The notes: generated from the letters alone by a model not told the origin. DNA of 64,000 nt from Thermogemmatispora sp042408735 (GCF_042408735.1 NZ_JBHOQV010000109.1:1-64000); one strand, 5' to 3'; shown: positions 34,667 to 44,383, counted from the first letter of the stretch. Made by a program: numbers and translations.

Positions 34667-35684
34667 TCCCTGAGGCGATCGTTCCCGGGGGAGCAGCAGG
34701 CCCGGCGGGCGGCTGTGCCGAGGCGGACCCTTCCTTGCTGTAGCTGTTGGCCACCAGGGTCACCAGGTCGGCGGGAGCCGAGCGGATCTTCTCGCCGAAG
34801 AAGGCATTGACTTCCGCCCCGAGCAAGAGAATCACTGCGAAGTAGTAGAAGAAGGTCACCAGAATGATGGCGAAGCCGATCTGGCCGCCCAGGCCGCTTA
34901 GAAAGCGGGCGGCGTAGAGCGAGAAGAGGGCCAGGTAAATCTGGGTCAGGACTGCGGCCAGCAGCGCCCCACGCCAGGTGGAGCGCCAGCGGATGCGGCG
35001 GTTAGGTACGAAGGTATAGATCGTCAGGAAGAAGACCCAGGAGATGGCCAGGCCGCCGAGCAGGCCGCCGAAGCTAAAAACAAAGCCACTGCCGGGGATC
35101 TGGCCAAGGGGGGTCTTTTCCAGGAACGAGATCACCAGGGCTGGCAGGCTGGCAGCCAGGACCATCAGCGGGGTCAGCACGGCAAAGAGCAGGAGCATGC
35201 CCAGGGCCATCAAGTTCTGTTGAAGCAGGGCGCGCGGGCGCCGTCGATAGATGATCCCGAAGCAGCCCTCGAGCAAAACAAAGAGACGCGAGCCAGTAAA
35301 GAGAGCGATCAAGATAGAGACGATGCCCAGCGGGCCGGAGACGCGGTTGAGCTGACGCAGAAGGGCGTCGATCAGCTCGGGAGAAGCCGTCATCCGGGGA
35401 AAGATCGAGAGGATCACCTGACTGAGGTAGGTTCGCACCTCTGCCTTTCCCAGCAGCAGGCCAGGGATGGCCAAGAGGGCCACGGCCAGCGGAGCCATAG
35501 CTGTCAGCAGGTTAAAGGCCAGAGCTGCTGCCAGGTTCATCACCCAGTCGTTATTAAACTTGACGAAAAAGGCTTGAACGCGCTGCACGATCTTCCCCAC
35601 ATGAAGGCGGTTGGGCGCCGCTGAGTCTCCTCTGCCAGGCTGCTTCCTTTCAGGTACTTCTTCCGTGATCATAGCTATCCACAA
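34632..35684 (-). CDS. YihY/BrkB family inner membrane protein
   Basis: 350 residues with six predicted membrane segments and the family features NLAAALAFNLLTAMAPLAVALLA at the start, FTGSRLFVLLEGCFGIIYRRRPR, and FYYFAVILLLGAEVNAFFGE near the end. The role of the family is not settled; it was once mislabelled as ribonuclease BN. The C-terminal tail is Ala/Pro-rich and is encoded over the end of the DUF3307 gene. Confidence 0.9.
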   Translation of the reverse strand: MWIAMITEEVPERKQPGRGDSAAPNRLHVGKIVQRVQAFFVKFNNDWVMNLAAALAFNLLTAMAPLAVALLAIPGLLLGKAEVRTYLSQVILSIFPRMTASPELIDALLRQLNRVSGPLGIVSILIALFTGSRLFVLLEGCFGIIYRRRPRALLQQNLMALGMLLLFAVLTPLMVLAASLPALVISFLEKTPLGQIPGSGFVFSFGGLLGGLAISWVFFLTIYTFVPNRRIRWRSTWRGALLAAVLTQIYLALFSLYAARFLSGLGGQIGFAIILVTFFYYFAVILLLGAEVNAFFGEKIRSAPADLVTLVANSYSKEGSASAQPPAGPAAPPGTIASGTRDAREQSAQS

Positions 35685-35835
35685 AGCTCCAGAAAAAGGC
35701 TCCCAGTCTATTCACGCCAGAAAGGTCCTGGGTGTTTCAGCATAGCAGCTCTCCGCTGGCCTGGCAAGAAGCAGCCGGCAGTCCTGGCAGGAAGAGAAGA
35801 CAGGAGTAAGGTGAGAGAGGGGTGATCGGGCGCCC

Positions 35836-36555
35836 TCACGGCAGAAGAGCGCCGCACTGACCGCAGTAGCGCTTGCCCGGACGCACGCGGGCCCCACACT
35901 GATCGCAGAAAAAGGTCTCATCGCCTGCTGCTGCCTGGCTCTGCTCGCTGACACTGGGGGGAGGAGCAGAGGGGGGAACTGCCGGGTGAATGGGCGCGGC
36001 GGAAGAAGGGACGGAGGCGGATCCCACTGGCCTTGGTGGAGGCGCAGAAGGGGCGGGACCTTCGCTCCGAGTGTTCGTCTGAGCGCTCTGCAAAGCCCTG
36101 GCCGCCTTCACCGCCAGGCTTCCGAGAGTGGTGGCTACCTTGAGTCCTCTGGCCAGCTCCTCCATCTCCTGCTTGAGACGCTGGGCGGAAGGCAGAAAGG
36201 TGCTGTCAGAAACCTTCTGAAAGAAATCCTGGCCGAGCTGGACCCCCTCCCCATTCCAGGCGAAATGGCCTTCTGCCTGGCTACCATCGTCGAAGAGCAG
36301 CTGAAGCTGTCGGCCCTGGCAGAGGTACTGGCCCTCGCGCCGCCTTTCTACGGGGGGATGACCGGCGGCAGGACCGGCATTAGTCAGCAGGCTCTGGGCG
36401 GCCTGAGCCAGGCGCGAACGTTCCTGTGTGAGCAGGACAAAGCGCCCGTTAGGCAACAGAATCAAACGGTCGACTCGTCCAGTCAAAGAATCCAGTCCTG
36501 GCACCGGCAATGGGCGATGCTGGCACTCATACTGTCCTGTCACAGGCTTCTGCAT
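35836..36555 (-). CDS. Protein with C-terminal zinc ribbon, unknown function
   Basis: 239 residues. The first 105 residues are beta-rich and resemble no domain I recognise. A short helical part (about 115-150) leads to a Pro/Ser/Ala linker, and the end is a zinc ribbon with CxxC-N12-CxxC spacing (FFCDQCGARVRPGKRYCGQCG). GGGAGGAATCGT precedes the ATG. It resembles the protein at 13296 only in the ribbon, which is here at the opposite end. Confidence 0.7.
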   Translation of the reverse strand: MQKPVTGQYECQHRPLPVPGLDSLTGRVDRLILLPNGRFVLLTQERSRLAQAAQSLLTNAGPAAGHPPVERRREGQYLCQGRQLQLLFDDGSQAEGHFAWNGEGVQLGQDFFQKVSDSTFLPSAQRLKQEMEELARGLKVATTLGSLAVKAARALQSAQTNTRSEGPAPSAPPPRPVGSASVPSSAAPIHPAVPPSAPPPSVSEQSQAAAGDETFFCDQCGARVRPGKRYCGQCGALLP

Positions 36556-36892
36556 ACGATTCCTCCCCTCGCTGCACGGGCCAGAGAGGTAGGAGCAAGA
36601 GAGGAAGAAGGGCGTGCTCGTGCCTCCTCTAGCTCTGGCCTTCTGTCGAACGGTTCCAATTGGCGAAGCCCAGCCCGACCTGAGTAGGCAGGCTGTCCTG
36701 TTGTCTATGATGGCTGGCCATCCCCGCAGAGGAGGAGGGCCTGAGCCTTCCTCGCTGAGCGCCTTTCATCCTTGCACCTCGCCGGAGAATCTACGCCTGG
36801 CGCACAGGCCAGGTTGCACCACCCGCCCTGGCCGACCCGGCCGCTGCCAGCGGGGGCCAGCCGACCAATCGCGCCGTGCCGGCACGGCCCCT
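36556..36892. other. 337-base gap without a recognised feature
   Basis: It lies between the start of the zinc-ribbon gene and the end of the XRE-TPR gene, both on the minus strand. I see no gene, clear terminator or good promoter in it. Confidence 0.4.
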
Positions 36893-38263
36893 TCACGCCT
36901 CGTCTGGCGTAGCCAGGGGATCTTTCCAGTGGCGGCGTGTCTGGGCCAGAGCGCGGGCCACATCAAGCTCATATTCGCCCTCCTTGATCCGCCCGCGCTT
37001 GAGCAAATGGCGCCCAAGCAAATCGTGGGCGTGGATCAAGGCCGCCATCCGATGCGTTGGCTTCAGCTCCGCGATTGCGGCCCGAAAAGCCCGCTCTGCT
37101 CTCGACTCACCGGTAGGCGGCGCTCCCTGCTCCTGCTCCAGCGCCTCGAAAATCTGGCCCTCGATCAAATAGGCTTCCGCGCGGCGCAGGATATAGCTTT
37201 TGCGAGCCGCCTCGTGGGCCTGCTGGACGTACTGCAGCGCCAACTCGTAGCGCTGACACTGCAGCTCAAGGCTGGCCAGATAGGCTGCAGCTGCTGCCAC
37301 CACACTGGCCTCCTGCTTCTGGCGACGCTCCTCGAGAGCATTTTTGCCCGGCGGAGGCGCCGCAGCCACGCGAGGCTGCCACTTCGCCAGCACCTCCTGC
37401 AAGCAAGCGCGGGCCTGGTCCAGGTTCCCCAGGCCCTGGTGGATGAGGGCGATTTCGCAGCTCAGCAAGCTTTCGTTAATCTCATCGCCAATCGAGCGAT
37501 AGAGCGTGCGAGCGTTCTCCGCGTGGAAGAGGGCGCGTTCCTTCAGCTGGTTAGACTCAACGGCCCACTGCTCATCGTCGCGGTGGCTATCGGCGCGCTC
37601 GAACGAGACCAGAGCAAGCCCCCAGTGAGCTTCGGCCACATAGTGGATAGGTGTATCGGGCTGCATCAGCTTCAGCACGATCTCATAGTGATCGTTGGCC
37701 AGATCGAGGTGCCCCAGCTCGCGGCAGGTCGCGGCCAGGTGCAGGTGGAGCAGAGTTGCCTCAAGCATCTGCTCTGTTGGCAACCGCTCGGGGCGGAGGG
37801 CAGCGGCCTGGAAGAACTGCCTCTGCGCCTCCACGAACTGGCGCAGGCTAAAGAAACACTGGCCCTTCAGCGCATAGAGCCGCCAACGCAACGAGGGGGG
37901 AGTATGCTCAATATTGATGGTCTTGATCAGGTCCAGCGCCGCCTTTGCGTGCTTGCTCTCCAACAAGCGCAGGGCGTGATTCAGCCTCTCCTCGTTTTCC
38001 TTGTAGCGATTGGCCTCGGCCTCCGACTCTCGCTGCTGCTGGACCAGGACCATCAGATCGTCCAGTGGCAGATTCAGCCGCTCGGCCAGGAAGCGCAGGC
38101 TCTCCGGCGAAGGCTCGACGCGGTTGCGCTCGATCTGAGAGATCAAGCTAGTACTGTAGCGACCGTCAGCGACATCCGCCAGCGAGAGGCGTAGACTCTG
38201 CCGTGCTGCGCGGATACGCCCTCCTAGCGTGTCAGGAGATACTCGCTTGGCTGGACGTGCCAT
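36893..38263 (-). CDS. XRE-family transcriptional regulator with TPR repeats
   Basis: Residues 13-70 form a Cro/C1-type helix-turn-helix (LGGRIRAARQSLRLSLADVADG, TSLISQIERNRVEPSPESLRFLAERLNLPLDDLM). The remaining ~380 residues are helical TPR-like repeats, for example ALDLIKTINIEH, LYALKGQCFFSLRQFVEAQRQFFQAA, LHLAATCRELGHLDLANDHYEIVL and EIALIHQGLGNLDQARACLQEVL. HTH-TPR regulators of this plan often sense peptides or protein partners (Rgg/PlcR-like); the ligand is unknown here. It has a strong promoter and is divergent from the topoisomerase genes. Confidence 0.88.
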   Translation of the reverse strand: MARPAKRVSPDTLGGRIRAARQSLRLSLADVADGRYSTSLISQIERNRVEPSPESLRFLAERLNLPLDDLMVLVQQQRESEAEANRYKENEERLNHALRLLESKHAKAALDLIKTINIEHTPPSLRWRLYALKGQCFFSLRQFVEAQRQFFQAAALRPERLPTEQMLEATLLHLHLAATCRELGHLDLANDHYEIVLKLMQPDTPIHYVAEAHWGLALVSFERADSHRDDEQWAVESNQLKERALFHAENARTLYRSIGDEINESLLSCEIALIHQGLGNLDQARACLQEVLAKWQPRVAAAPPPGKNALEERRQKQEASVVAAAAAYLASLELQCQRYELALQYVQQAHEAARKSYILRRAEAYLIEGQIFEALEQEQGAPPTGESRAERAFRAAIAELKPTHRMAALIHAHDLLGRHLLKRGRIKEGEYELDVARALAQTRRHWKDPLATPDEA

Positions 38264-38384
38264 ACGTTCCTTCCGTCCTTCCCGTGATCAGTCTCACTAT
38301 GCCCTGCTCTGCCGTCCTCCGCTGGGAACGGCTCGTCTGGCGCGGGCATCGGGCATAACACGACTCCCTTTTAAATGTAAAACG

Positions 38385-38413
38385 ATTATAATCAATGACC
38401 GTCAAAATTTCAA
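38385..38413 (-). promoter_or_regulatory. Promoter of the XRE-TPR gene
   Basis: On the minus strand, TTGAAA (38408-38413) and TATAAT (38385-38390) are 17 bases apart, in an AT-rich island about 120 bases before the start codon. Confidence 0.75.
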
Positions 38414-38534
38414 TCAATTTTTTGCCAGCGCTCCTCGGCGGGTTCTGGGCTGCTGACCAGGCAGCGTGCTGGTACTGGATGGCGGGCCGGACCAATCCCG
38501 GCAGCCGGGCTAGAACTTTTGGTCCAAAACCCCC

Positions 38535-38563
38535 TTGACTTTCCCCGGACAAGGCTGTATCCT
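38535..38563 (+). promoter_or_regulatory. Promoter of the topoisomerase genes
   Basis: TTGACT (38535-38540) and TATCCT (38558-38563) are 17 bases apart. The transcript should begin near 38570, which rules out the upstream in-frame TTG at 38519 as start of gyrB. Confidence 0.7.
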
Positions 38564-38605
38564 GTCTCGGCAAGAACAGCAAAGGCAAGAGAGGAACTTT
38601 CTCAG

Positions 38606-40798
38606 ATGACTCGTTCCCCCCGGGCGACCGCTGTTCCTGCAGGGGAACCTGTAGGAATAGACGGACAACTTTCACTTTTTTCGGCAGGTACGGTCAACAC
38701 GGAGGCACAAGAAGAGCAACAACAACCAGCATCGCATGCGCGGGCGGAGCAGGTCGAAGAGCACGGAGGTGGGCAGCGAGAGGAGGAGCGGCCTGGGCGG
38801 GCCAGAGGGAGGAGCAGAGAGGGAGCGGCCGGAGCCGGGGCAGGTTCGCCAGGGCCTGGCTACTCGGCTGCCGATATCCAGGTCCTGGAAGGGTTGACGG
38901 CCATTCGCCATCGGCCGGGCATGTACATTGGCTCGACCTCGACCTCTGGGCTCCTGCATCTGCTCTGGGAGGCGCTTGATAACGCTGTCGATGAGGCTGT
39001 AGCCGGCTACGGTCGCCATATCTGGGTGCGTATCGAGCGCGATGGTCGGGTGACCGTGCGCGACGAAGGGCGCGGTATGCCCTTTGACCCCATGACCTAT
39101 CAGGGCCGGACGCTGCCAGCGGCGACCGTCATCATGACGGTTCCCCACTCGGGCGGCAAATTTGCCGAGGGGGCCTACAAGACTGCCGGCGGCCTGCACG
39201 GGGTCGGGGCAACCGTCATCAATGCCCTGTCCGAAGAGTTGGAATTGACCATCTGGCGCAACGGGCAACAATTCCGGCAGCGCTTCCAGCGCGGCAAGGC
39301 GCTGCCTCACGAGATTACCTCCTGTGACCCACGCCTGCATGGGACACAGCTCTGCTGGCTCTACGACCGCAGCATTTTCGATGCCGAGGCCTACTATGCT
39401 CCTGAAGCGGTTCAGAGCCGGCTCAAGGCCGCTGCCTATCTCAATCGGGGTGTGGCTTTCCACCTGGATCTCTGGGATGAGGCCAGCGGGCAGCAAGTGC
39501 AGCAGCTCTTTTATTCGCGCGAGGGTCTCCCCGATTATGTGCGCGACCTGGCGGCCGGTGGCGCTGCGGGTGGCCAACCCCTCTTCAAGCAGGTGATTGC
39601 CATTGCCGGCGAGCGCGATGGGGTCCAGGTGGAGGTCGCTCTGCAGCCGACCACTGGCTTCAGAACGACCCTCTTCAGCTACGCCAATGCTGTGCGCACG
39701 CGCGACGGCGGCGTCCATGAAACGGGCTTCAAAGCGGCCCTGACGCGCGTCGTGCACGACTATGCGCTGAAGTGGGGGATCATCAAGAGTCGCGAGAAGG
39801 AGGGCTTCCGCCCCGAGGTTATTCAGCAGGGCCTCAACGCCGTCATCTCGGTCAAGCTGAGCAACCCGCAATTTCAGGGCCAGACCAAGGATCGCCTCAA
39901 CAACGCTCCGGTTGAGGGTATCGTGCGCTCGATCGTCGATGAGGGACTCAAGGACTGGTTTGAGCGCAATCCCTCGGCCGGCAAGGAATGGATCAAGAAA
40001 ATTCAGCAGATGCAGAAGGCCCGCAACGAGGCTCAGCTAGTCGAGGAGCTGGCCCGCAGCGGCGAGAAGAAAAATGGCGAGCTGATCGATACTTCCCTCT
40101 CGCGCAAGTTCCTGAAGTGCAATACGAACGATCCGGCGCGGGCTGAACTCTTCATTGTCGAGGGCGACTCCGCTGGGGGCAGCGCTGGCCAGGGTCGCTT
40201 CTCTGAGTATCAGGCGGTGCTGAAGCTGAAGGGGAAGCCCCTGAATGTGGCCAAGGCCGATCTTGAGCGTATCCTGCGCAACGAGGAGATTCGTACGATT
40301 ATCAATGTTCTCGGCACGGGCACGCGCGATGCCTTTGATATTAGCAGACTGCGCTTCCAGCGCATTATTATCGCCACCGATGCCGATGTCGATGGCCTGC
40401 ACATCCAGTGTCTGCTGTTGACGCTCTTCCACCAGGAATTTAGCGAGCTGATTGAGCGCGGCCACGTCTACATCGCCTGCCCGCCCCTCTATTCGGTGCG
40501 CTATAAGGGGCGCGTCATCTGGCTGCTGGACGACGAGGCGCGCCTGCAGTTTCTGGCCAGCCATCCCGATGCCCAGGGTCTGGAGTTCAAGCGCTATAAG
40601 GGACTGGGCGAGATGAATCCCCAGGAGTTGCGCGATACGACCTTCGATCCGGCTCAGCGCACGCTGAAAAGAGTCACACTGGAAGATGCTGTCTTGGCCG
40701 CCAGGCTGGTGGCTGAGCTAATGGAGGACCGCAATGCCGAGGCCCGCCGCAGCTTTCTGGCGGAGCACGCGCGCAAGATCAGAGAGATCGATGTCTAG
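38606..40798 (+). CDS. gyrB: Type IIA topoisomerase ATPase subunit (GyrB/ParE)
   Basis: ATP-binding subunit of gyrase or topoisomerase IV. After about 80 low-complexity residues comes the GHKL ATPase (IRHRPGMYIGST, EALDNAVDEA, VRDEGRGMPFD, YKTAGGLHGVGATVINALS), then the transducer, then the Toprim domain with EGDSAGGSAGQGR, LKGKPLNVAKA and ATDADVDGLHIQ. The end (FKRYKGLGEMNPQELRDTTFDP) is typical. At 730 residues it is longer than usual because of the N-terminal extension. GAGAGGAA precedes the ATG at 38606. gyrA follows after 57 bases. GyrB and ParE cannot be separated with confidence. Confidence 0.93.
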   Translation: MTRSPRATAVPAGEPVGIDGQLSLFSAGTVNTEAQEEQQQPASHARAEQVEEHGGGQREEERPGRARGRSREGAAGAGAGSPGPGYSAADIQVLEGLTAIRHRPGMYIGSTSTSGLLHLLWEALDNAVDEAVAGYGRHIWVRIERDGRVTVRDEGRGMPFDPMTYQGRTLPAATVIMTVPHSGGKFAEGAYKTAGGLHGVGATVINALSEELELTIWRNGQQFRQRFQRGKALPHEITSCDPRLHGTQLCWLYDRSIFDAEAYYAPEAVQSRLKAAAYLNRGVAFHLDLWDEASGQQVQQLFYSREGLPDYVRDLAAGGAAGGQPLFKQVIAIAGERDGVQVEVALQPTTGFRTTLFSYANAVRTRDGGVHETGFKAALTRVVHDYALKWGIIKSREKEGFRPEVIQQGLNAVISVKLSNPQFQGQTKDRLNNAPVEGIVRSIVDEGLKDWFERNPSAGKEWIKKIQQMQKARNEAQLVEELARSGEKKNGELIDTSLSRKFLKCNTNDPARAELFIVEGDSAGGSAGQGRFSEYQAVLKLKGKPLNVAKADLERILRNEEIRTIINVLGTGTRDAFDISRLRFQRIIIATDADVDGLHIQCLLLTLFHQEFSELIERGHVYIACPPLYSVRYKGRVIWLLDDEARLQFLASHPDAQGLEFKRYKGLGEMNPQELRDTTFDPAQRTLKRVTLEDAVLAARLVAELMEDRNAEARRSFLAEHARKIREIDV

Positions 40799-40855
40799 TC
40801 GAGGCACGAGGAAGACTCTGGCTTCCAGAGGTGCAGGGAGAGCATAAAAGGATGG

Positions 40856-43465
40856 ATGATAGGTAAGCCTATGGCACGCATGTCTGATCGTTCGATTGAG
40901 CAGGGAACCATTCGGGAAGAGGATTTCGCCGTGCTGCTGGCGCGCGCCTTCGCCACCTACGGATTATCCGTGGTCACGGATCGGGCCTTGCCGGATGCAC
41001 GTGATGGGCTGAAGCCAGTGCAGCGCCGTATTCTGACCGGGATGCGCGAGGCCGGTTATCGCTCTGATCGCCCAACGGTGAAGAGCGCCGAGGTGGTGGG
41101 CCTGATTCTGGGCAATTATCATCCCCACGGTGATGCCTCAGTCTATGAGGCCGCGGTGCGCCTGGCCCAGCCTTTTACGATGCGCTATCCCCTGATCGAG
41201 GGGCAGGGCAACATGGGCAGCGAGGATGGCGATGCGCCCGCCGCCTACCGCTACACGGAGATGCGCCTCTCACCGCTGGCCGAGGCCCTGATGGCCGATC
41301 TGGATTGTGAGACGGTGCCACTGCATCCGACCTATAAGCAAGACCCGAAGGTCCTGGAACCTGATTATTTACCCGGGCGCTTGCCTCCCGTCATTAACCC
41401 TTCCAGCGGCATCGCCGTTGGCCTGGCGACCAATATTCCGCCTCATAACCTGGCGGAGGTCTTGCGGGCCTGTATCGCCCTGCTTGATCAGCCTGATATG
41501 AGCGTTGAGCAACTGATGAGCATCATCCAGGGGCCAGATTTTCCCCAGGGCGGGCGCGTGATCGGCCTCGAGGGCATTCGCGACTACTTCACTACCGGCA
41601 AAGGCCGTATTGTGGTTCGGGCCGAGGTCCGGCTTGAGGAGACTCCTCGCAACCGCTCGCTGGTGGTGGTGCAGATCCCCCCTGTGGGGCGCGACCGGGT
41701 CAAGGTCTCGATCGCCGAGGCCATCAACGCGGGCCGTGTCGAGGGCCTGCTGCCCGATGTGCGCGACGAGAGCGATGCCGAGAAGGGGACGCGCATTGTT
41801 CTTGATTTGAGAAAGGATGCCGACCCCGCCCGGGTGCTGACGCGGCTCTATCAGGAGACCGATCTGCAGGTCTCGCTCTCCTTCCAGATGGTCTTTCTCT
41901 TTGGCGAGCCGATGCAACCGGCTCGCCAGCCGCGCCAGGTGGGCATGTTGGAGCTGCTCAATTACTGGAACGCCCACCAGGTGGATGTCCTCACCCGCCG
42001 GGCTCAGTTTCAGCTGCGCAAGGCGCGCGAGCGCCTGCATGTCCTGGAGGGGCTGATGGTGGGAGCGGCCAATGCTCAGGAGATCGTGCGCCTCTTTCAG
42101 GAGGCCGAGGACCGCGCGGCGGCCCGGCGCGCCATCGAAGAGCGTTACAAGCTAACCGCCGCCCAGTCGGAAGTGATCGCCAGCATGACCCTCTCCCAGG
42201 TGACGCGCCTGGACGCCGCCAGGTATGCTCGTGAGCGCGAGGAGCTGCAGACGCGCGTAGCCGAGTTGGAACATCTTCTGAGCGATCGGCGCGCCTTGAT
42301 CGCCTTGCTGAAGAAGGAGATGCAGCAACTGATCCGTCAGTTTGGGGATGCACGGCGAACGGTCATCGATGCCCAGGCGCGCAGCGATGAACCCATTCGC
42401 GAGGTGCTGCCCCTCTATGAGCGGACCCCGCTGACGCTGGTACTGACGCGCTCGGCGACCGTGAAGGCCCTGCCAGCGGGCATCTATCTGCCGCGCGAGG
42501 GCGGACGGAAGCCGACGGAGGAGGGGCATGGGGGGGCAGACGGAACGCGGATGGAGCGCTACTCGCCGGTGCGCGGCGATGAGCAGCTACGCCAGGTGCT
42601 GGCAGCTACCTCGCAGGATACCGTGCTCTGTGTCGCCTCTAGCGGGCGCGTCTTCCAGATGCCGGCTTTCCGCGTTCCCCAGGCAACACGCTCGGCCCGG
42701 GGTGAACCTCTGGCTCGCCTGCTGGCGCTGGCTCCCGAGGAGGAGCCTGTGGCGCTCTTCTCCCTCTCAGCACACGAGGAAAACCGCTATCTGGTGACCT
42801 TCAGCCGTCAGGGCAAGGTCAAAAAGTCGCCATTGAGCGAATATCGGACGCTCGATGAGGAGGGCTTACAGGATATGCGGCTGGCGGACGGCGATGCGGT
42901 GGCGGCGGCTCTGGTGGTAAGCGCTGGCGGTGAGTACCTGGTCAGCAGCAGCGGAGGGCAGACGCTGCGCTTTTCCGATGAGAGCCTGCGCGCTCAGGGG
43001 CGCGCGGGGCAGGGAGTGATGGCCCTGGCGCTGGCTCCGGGGGCCTCGCTGGTGAGCGCCTGCTATCTGCGACAGGAACAGGCGCAGGGGGGACCGCTGA
43101 CCCCCAGCGTACCTGGGACGGACCCGGAGGCCGCTTCGGCTGCGCTGGAAACCTTGCTGCTGCTGAGTGAGCATGGCTACGCCAAGCGGATCGCTGTGGA
43201 GCAGGTGCCGCTGCGCGGACGGGCAACAGCGGGCGTGACCTGCCTGGGGCTGACTCCTGGCGATCATTTGCTGACGACCCTTCTGGTCTCGCCGGCAGAT
43301 CAGTTGCTGCTCATCTGGCGCCCAGAGGGGGCGACCAGAGGTGAGCAGGTCCTCGTGCTCTCCGTCCAGGAGGTTCCACTGCTGGGCCGAGCCGACCCGG
43401 GGAGGCGCCTGCTTGAAGGTCGGCTGCTGGCGGCCCTGCCCTTGCCGCGCTCCCTCGATAGCTAA
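40856..43465 (+). CDS. gyrA: Type IIA topoisomerase cleavage subunit (GyrA/ParC)
   Basis: DNA cleavage subunit. The winged-helix core has ALPDARDGLKPVQRRILTGM, LGNYHPHGDASVYEAAVRLAQPF and the catalytic tyrosine in AAYRYTEMRLSPLAEAL (about residue 128). A coiled coil (about 370-500) leads to a C-terminal beta-pinwheel (VLCVASSGRVFQM, YLVTFSRQGKVKKSPLSEYRT). Where gyrase has the GyrA box QRRGGKG, this protein reads around PREGGRKPTEEGHGG, so the box is absent or degenerate and topoisomerase IV-like decatenation may be its main activity. 869 residues. Two downstream ATGs within ten codons are also possible starts. Confidence 0.9.
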   Translation: MIGKPMARMSDRSIEQGTIREEDFAVLLARAFATYGLSVVTDRALPDARDGLKPVQRRILTGMREAGYRSDRPTVKSAEVVGLILGNYHPHGDASVYEAAVRLAQPFTMRYPLIEGQGNMGSEDGDAPAAYRYTEMRLSPLAEALMADLDCETVPLHPTYKQDPKVLEPDYLPGRLPPVINPSSGIAVGLATNIPPHNLAEVLRACIALLDQPDMSVEQLMSIIQGPDFPQGGRVIGLEGIRDYFTTGKGRIVVRAEVRLEETPRNRSLVVVQIPPVGRDRVKVSIAEAINAGRVEGLLPDVRDESDAEKGTRIVLDLRKDADPARVLTRLYQETDLQVSLSFQMVFLFGEPMQPARQPRQVGMLELLNYWNAHQVDVLTRRAQFQLRKARERLHVLEGLMVGAANAQEIVRLFQEAEDRAAARRAIEERYKLTAAQSEVIASMTLSQVTRLDAARYAREREELQTRVAELEHLLSDRRALIALLKKEMQQLIRQFGDARRTVIDAQARSDEPIREVLPLYERTPLTLVLTRSATVKALPAGIYLPREGGRKPTEEGHGGADGTRMERYSPVRGDEQLRQVLAATSQDTVLCVASSGRVFQMPAFRVPQATRSARGEPLARLLALAPEEEPVALFSLSAHEENRYLVTFSRQGKVKKSPLSEYRTLDEEGLQDMRLADGDAVAAALVVSAGGEYLVSSSGGQTLRFSDESLRAQGRAGQGVMALALAPGASLVSACYLRQEQAQGGPLTPSVPGTDPEAASAALETLLLLSEHGYAKRIAVEQVPLRGRATAGVTCLGLTPGDHLLTTLLVSPADQLLLIWRPEGATRGEQVLVLSVQEVPLLGRADPGRRLLEGRLLAALPLPRSLDS

Positions 43466-43580
43466 GAGGAAGAAGGACCGATCGCGCGGGCAAGATGAGA
43501 CAACACGGCTGACCGCTGCAATCTGGAAGAGGTGGATTGGTCCGGTCTCACCTGGCGTTCGAAGCTGTCGGCGCTCGGCA

Positions 43581-43633
43581 GCTCCCGACAGACAGGTCGT
43601 TTCAGCCGCTTAGCGGGCCTGTCTGTCGGGAGC
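43581..43633. terminator. 16-bp perfect inverted repeat after gyrA
   Basis: GCTCCCGACAGACAGG (43581-43596) is perfectly complementary to CCTGTCTGTCGGGAGC (43618-43633). The 21-base loop has its own stem, CCGCT-T-AGCGG. It lies 115 bases after the gyrA stop and 68 bases before the tetR promoter. Most likely a terminator without U-tract. Confidence 0.6.
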
Positions 43634-43700
43634 GACCCCGCGACTGAGGAAAGCGGGTGCTGCTCTCTCTCCTCTCAATCCTCTCTTTTGGAAAGAACAC

Positions 43701-43729
43701 TTGACTTTCTGGTAAACTTAGTTTACCAT
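43701..43729 (+). promoter_or_regulatory. tetR promoter overlapped by a perfect palindromic operator
   Basis: TTGACT (43701-43706) and TACCAT (43724-43729) are 17 bases apart. GGTAAAC-TTA-GTTTACC (43711-43727) is a perfect 7-3-7 palindrome filling the spacer and entering the -10, as expected for autorepression by the TetR protein encoded just downstream. Confidence 0.8.
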
Positions 43730-43765
43730 CTCCCCTGTCTGAAAGCAGAAAGGAGAGAGCAGAAG

Positions 43766-44368
43766 GTGGGCAGCAGAGAGCGACGGGAGCGCGAACGCGA
43801 AGCTATGCGTCAGGCGATCTTGGAGGCAGCCCTGACCATCGCTGCTCAAGAGGGCTGGCAGGCCGTAACGGTCCGCCGTGTGGCCGATCGCATCGAGTAC
43901 AGTCCCTCCGCGCTCTATAAGTACTTTGAGGATAAGGAGGCCATTCTTGCGACCCTGCTGGTGCAGGGCTTTTCTCACTTGCTGGAGGACTTGCGCCAGG
44001 CGGCTTCCAGGCAGGATGATCCAGAGGAGCGGCTGTTGCAGATTGCGATCGCGTACTGGCGCTTCGTATGGTGCAATCCCACTCTCTATGGACTAATGTT
44101 TAGCTTGCATCAGAAACTGCACGATATTAAGGAGGCTAAGGCGACCTTCGCTCTTGTGCGGACAGCTCTGGCGAGCTGGAGCGAGGCCCGGGCCGTGGCC
44201 CTGCGCGAGCTGGATGATGCCGTTGATATTTTCTGGGCAACTTTGCATGGTCTGACAAGCCTGGCCCTCGCTCACCTGATCTACGGCGGTCCTCCTCGCG
44301 CTCAACTGCTCCTGGAACGGGCGGTGCGCGACCTGTTGCGGGCCTGGCAACAAGCTCCCTGGCGTTGA
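43766..44368 (+). CDS. TetR-family transcriptional regulator
   Basis: Residues about 10-60 are the TetR DNA-binding domain (RQAILEAALTIAAQEGWQAVTVRRVADRIEYSPSALYKYFEDKEAIL). The C-terminal ligand domain (HEAVDIF-like AVDIFWATLHGLTSLAL) is of the WHG type common in this family. GTG at 43766 has AGGAGAG eight bases upstream; ATG at 43805 is the alternative. 200 residues. The operator overlaps its own promoter, and a similar site lies just downstream in front of the Tat/DUF4331 genes, so both are likely targets. Confidence 0.9.
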   Translation: MGSRERREREREAMRQAILEAALTIAAQEGWQAVTVRRVADRIEYSPSALYKYFEDKEAILATLLVQGFSHLLEDLRQAASRQDDPEERLLQIAIAYWRFVWCNPTLYGLMFSLHQKLHDIKEAKATFALVRTALASWSEARAVALRELDDAVDIFWATLHGLTSLALAHLIYGGPPRAQLLLERAVRDLLRAWQQAPWR

Positions 44369-44383
44369 TTTTTTTTGTTGGGT

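Noticed and set aside
36614..38194. A 526-codon plus-strand open frame opposite the XRE-TPR gene
   Set aside because: The minus-strand protein has clear HTH and TPR motifs; the long antisense frame comes from high GC content.
38672..39871. A 399-codon minus-strand open frame opposite gyrB
   Set aside because: It is antisense to the GHKL ATPase domain with all its motifs.
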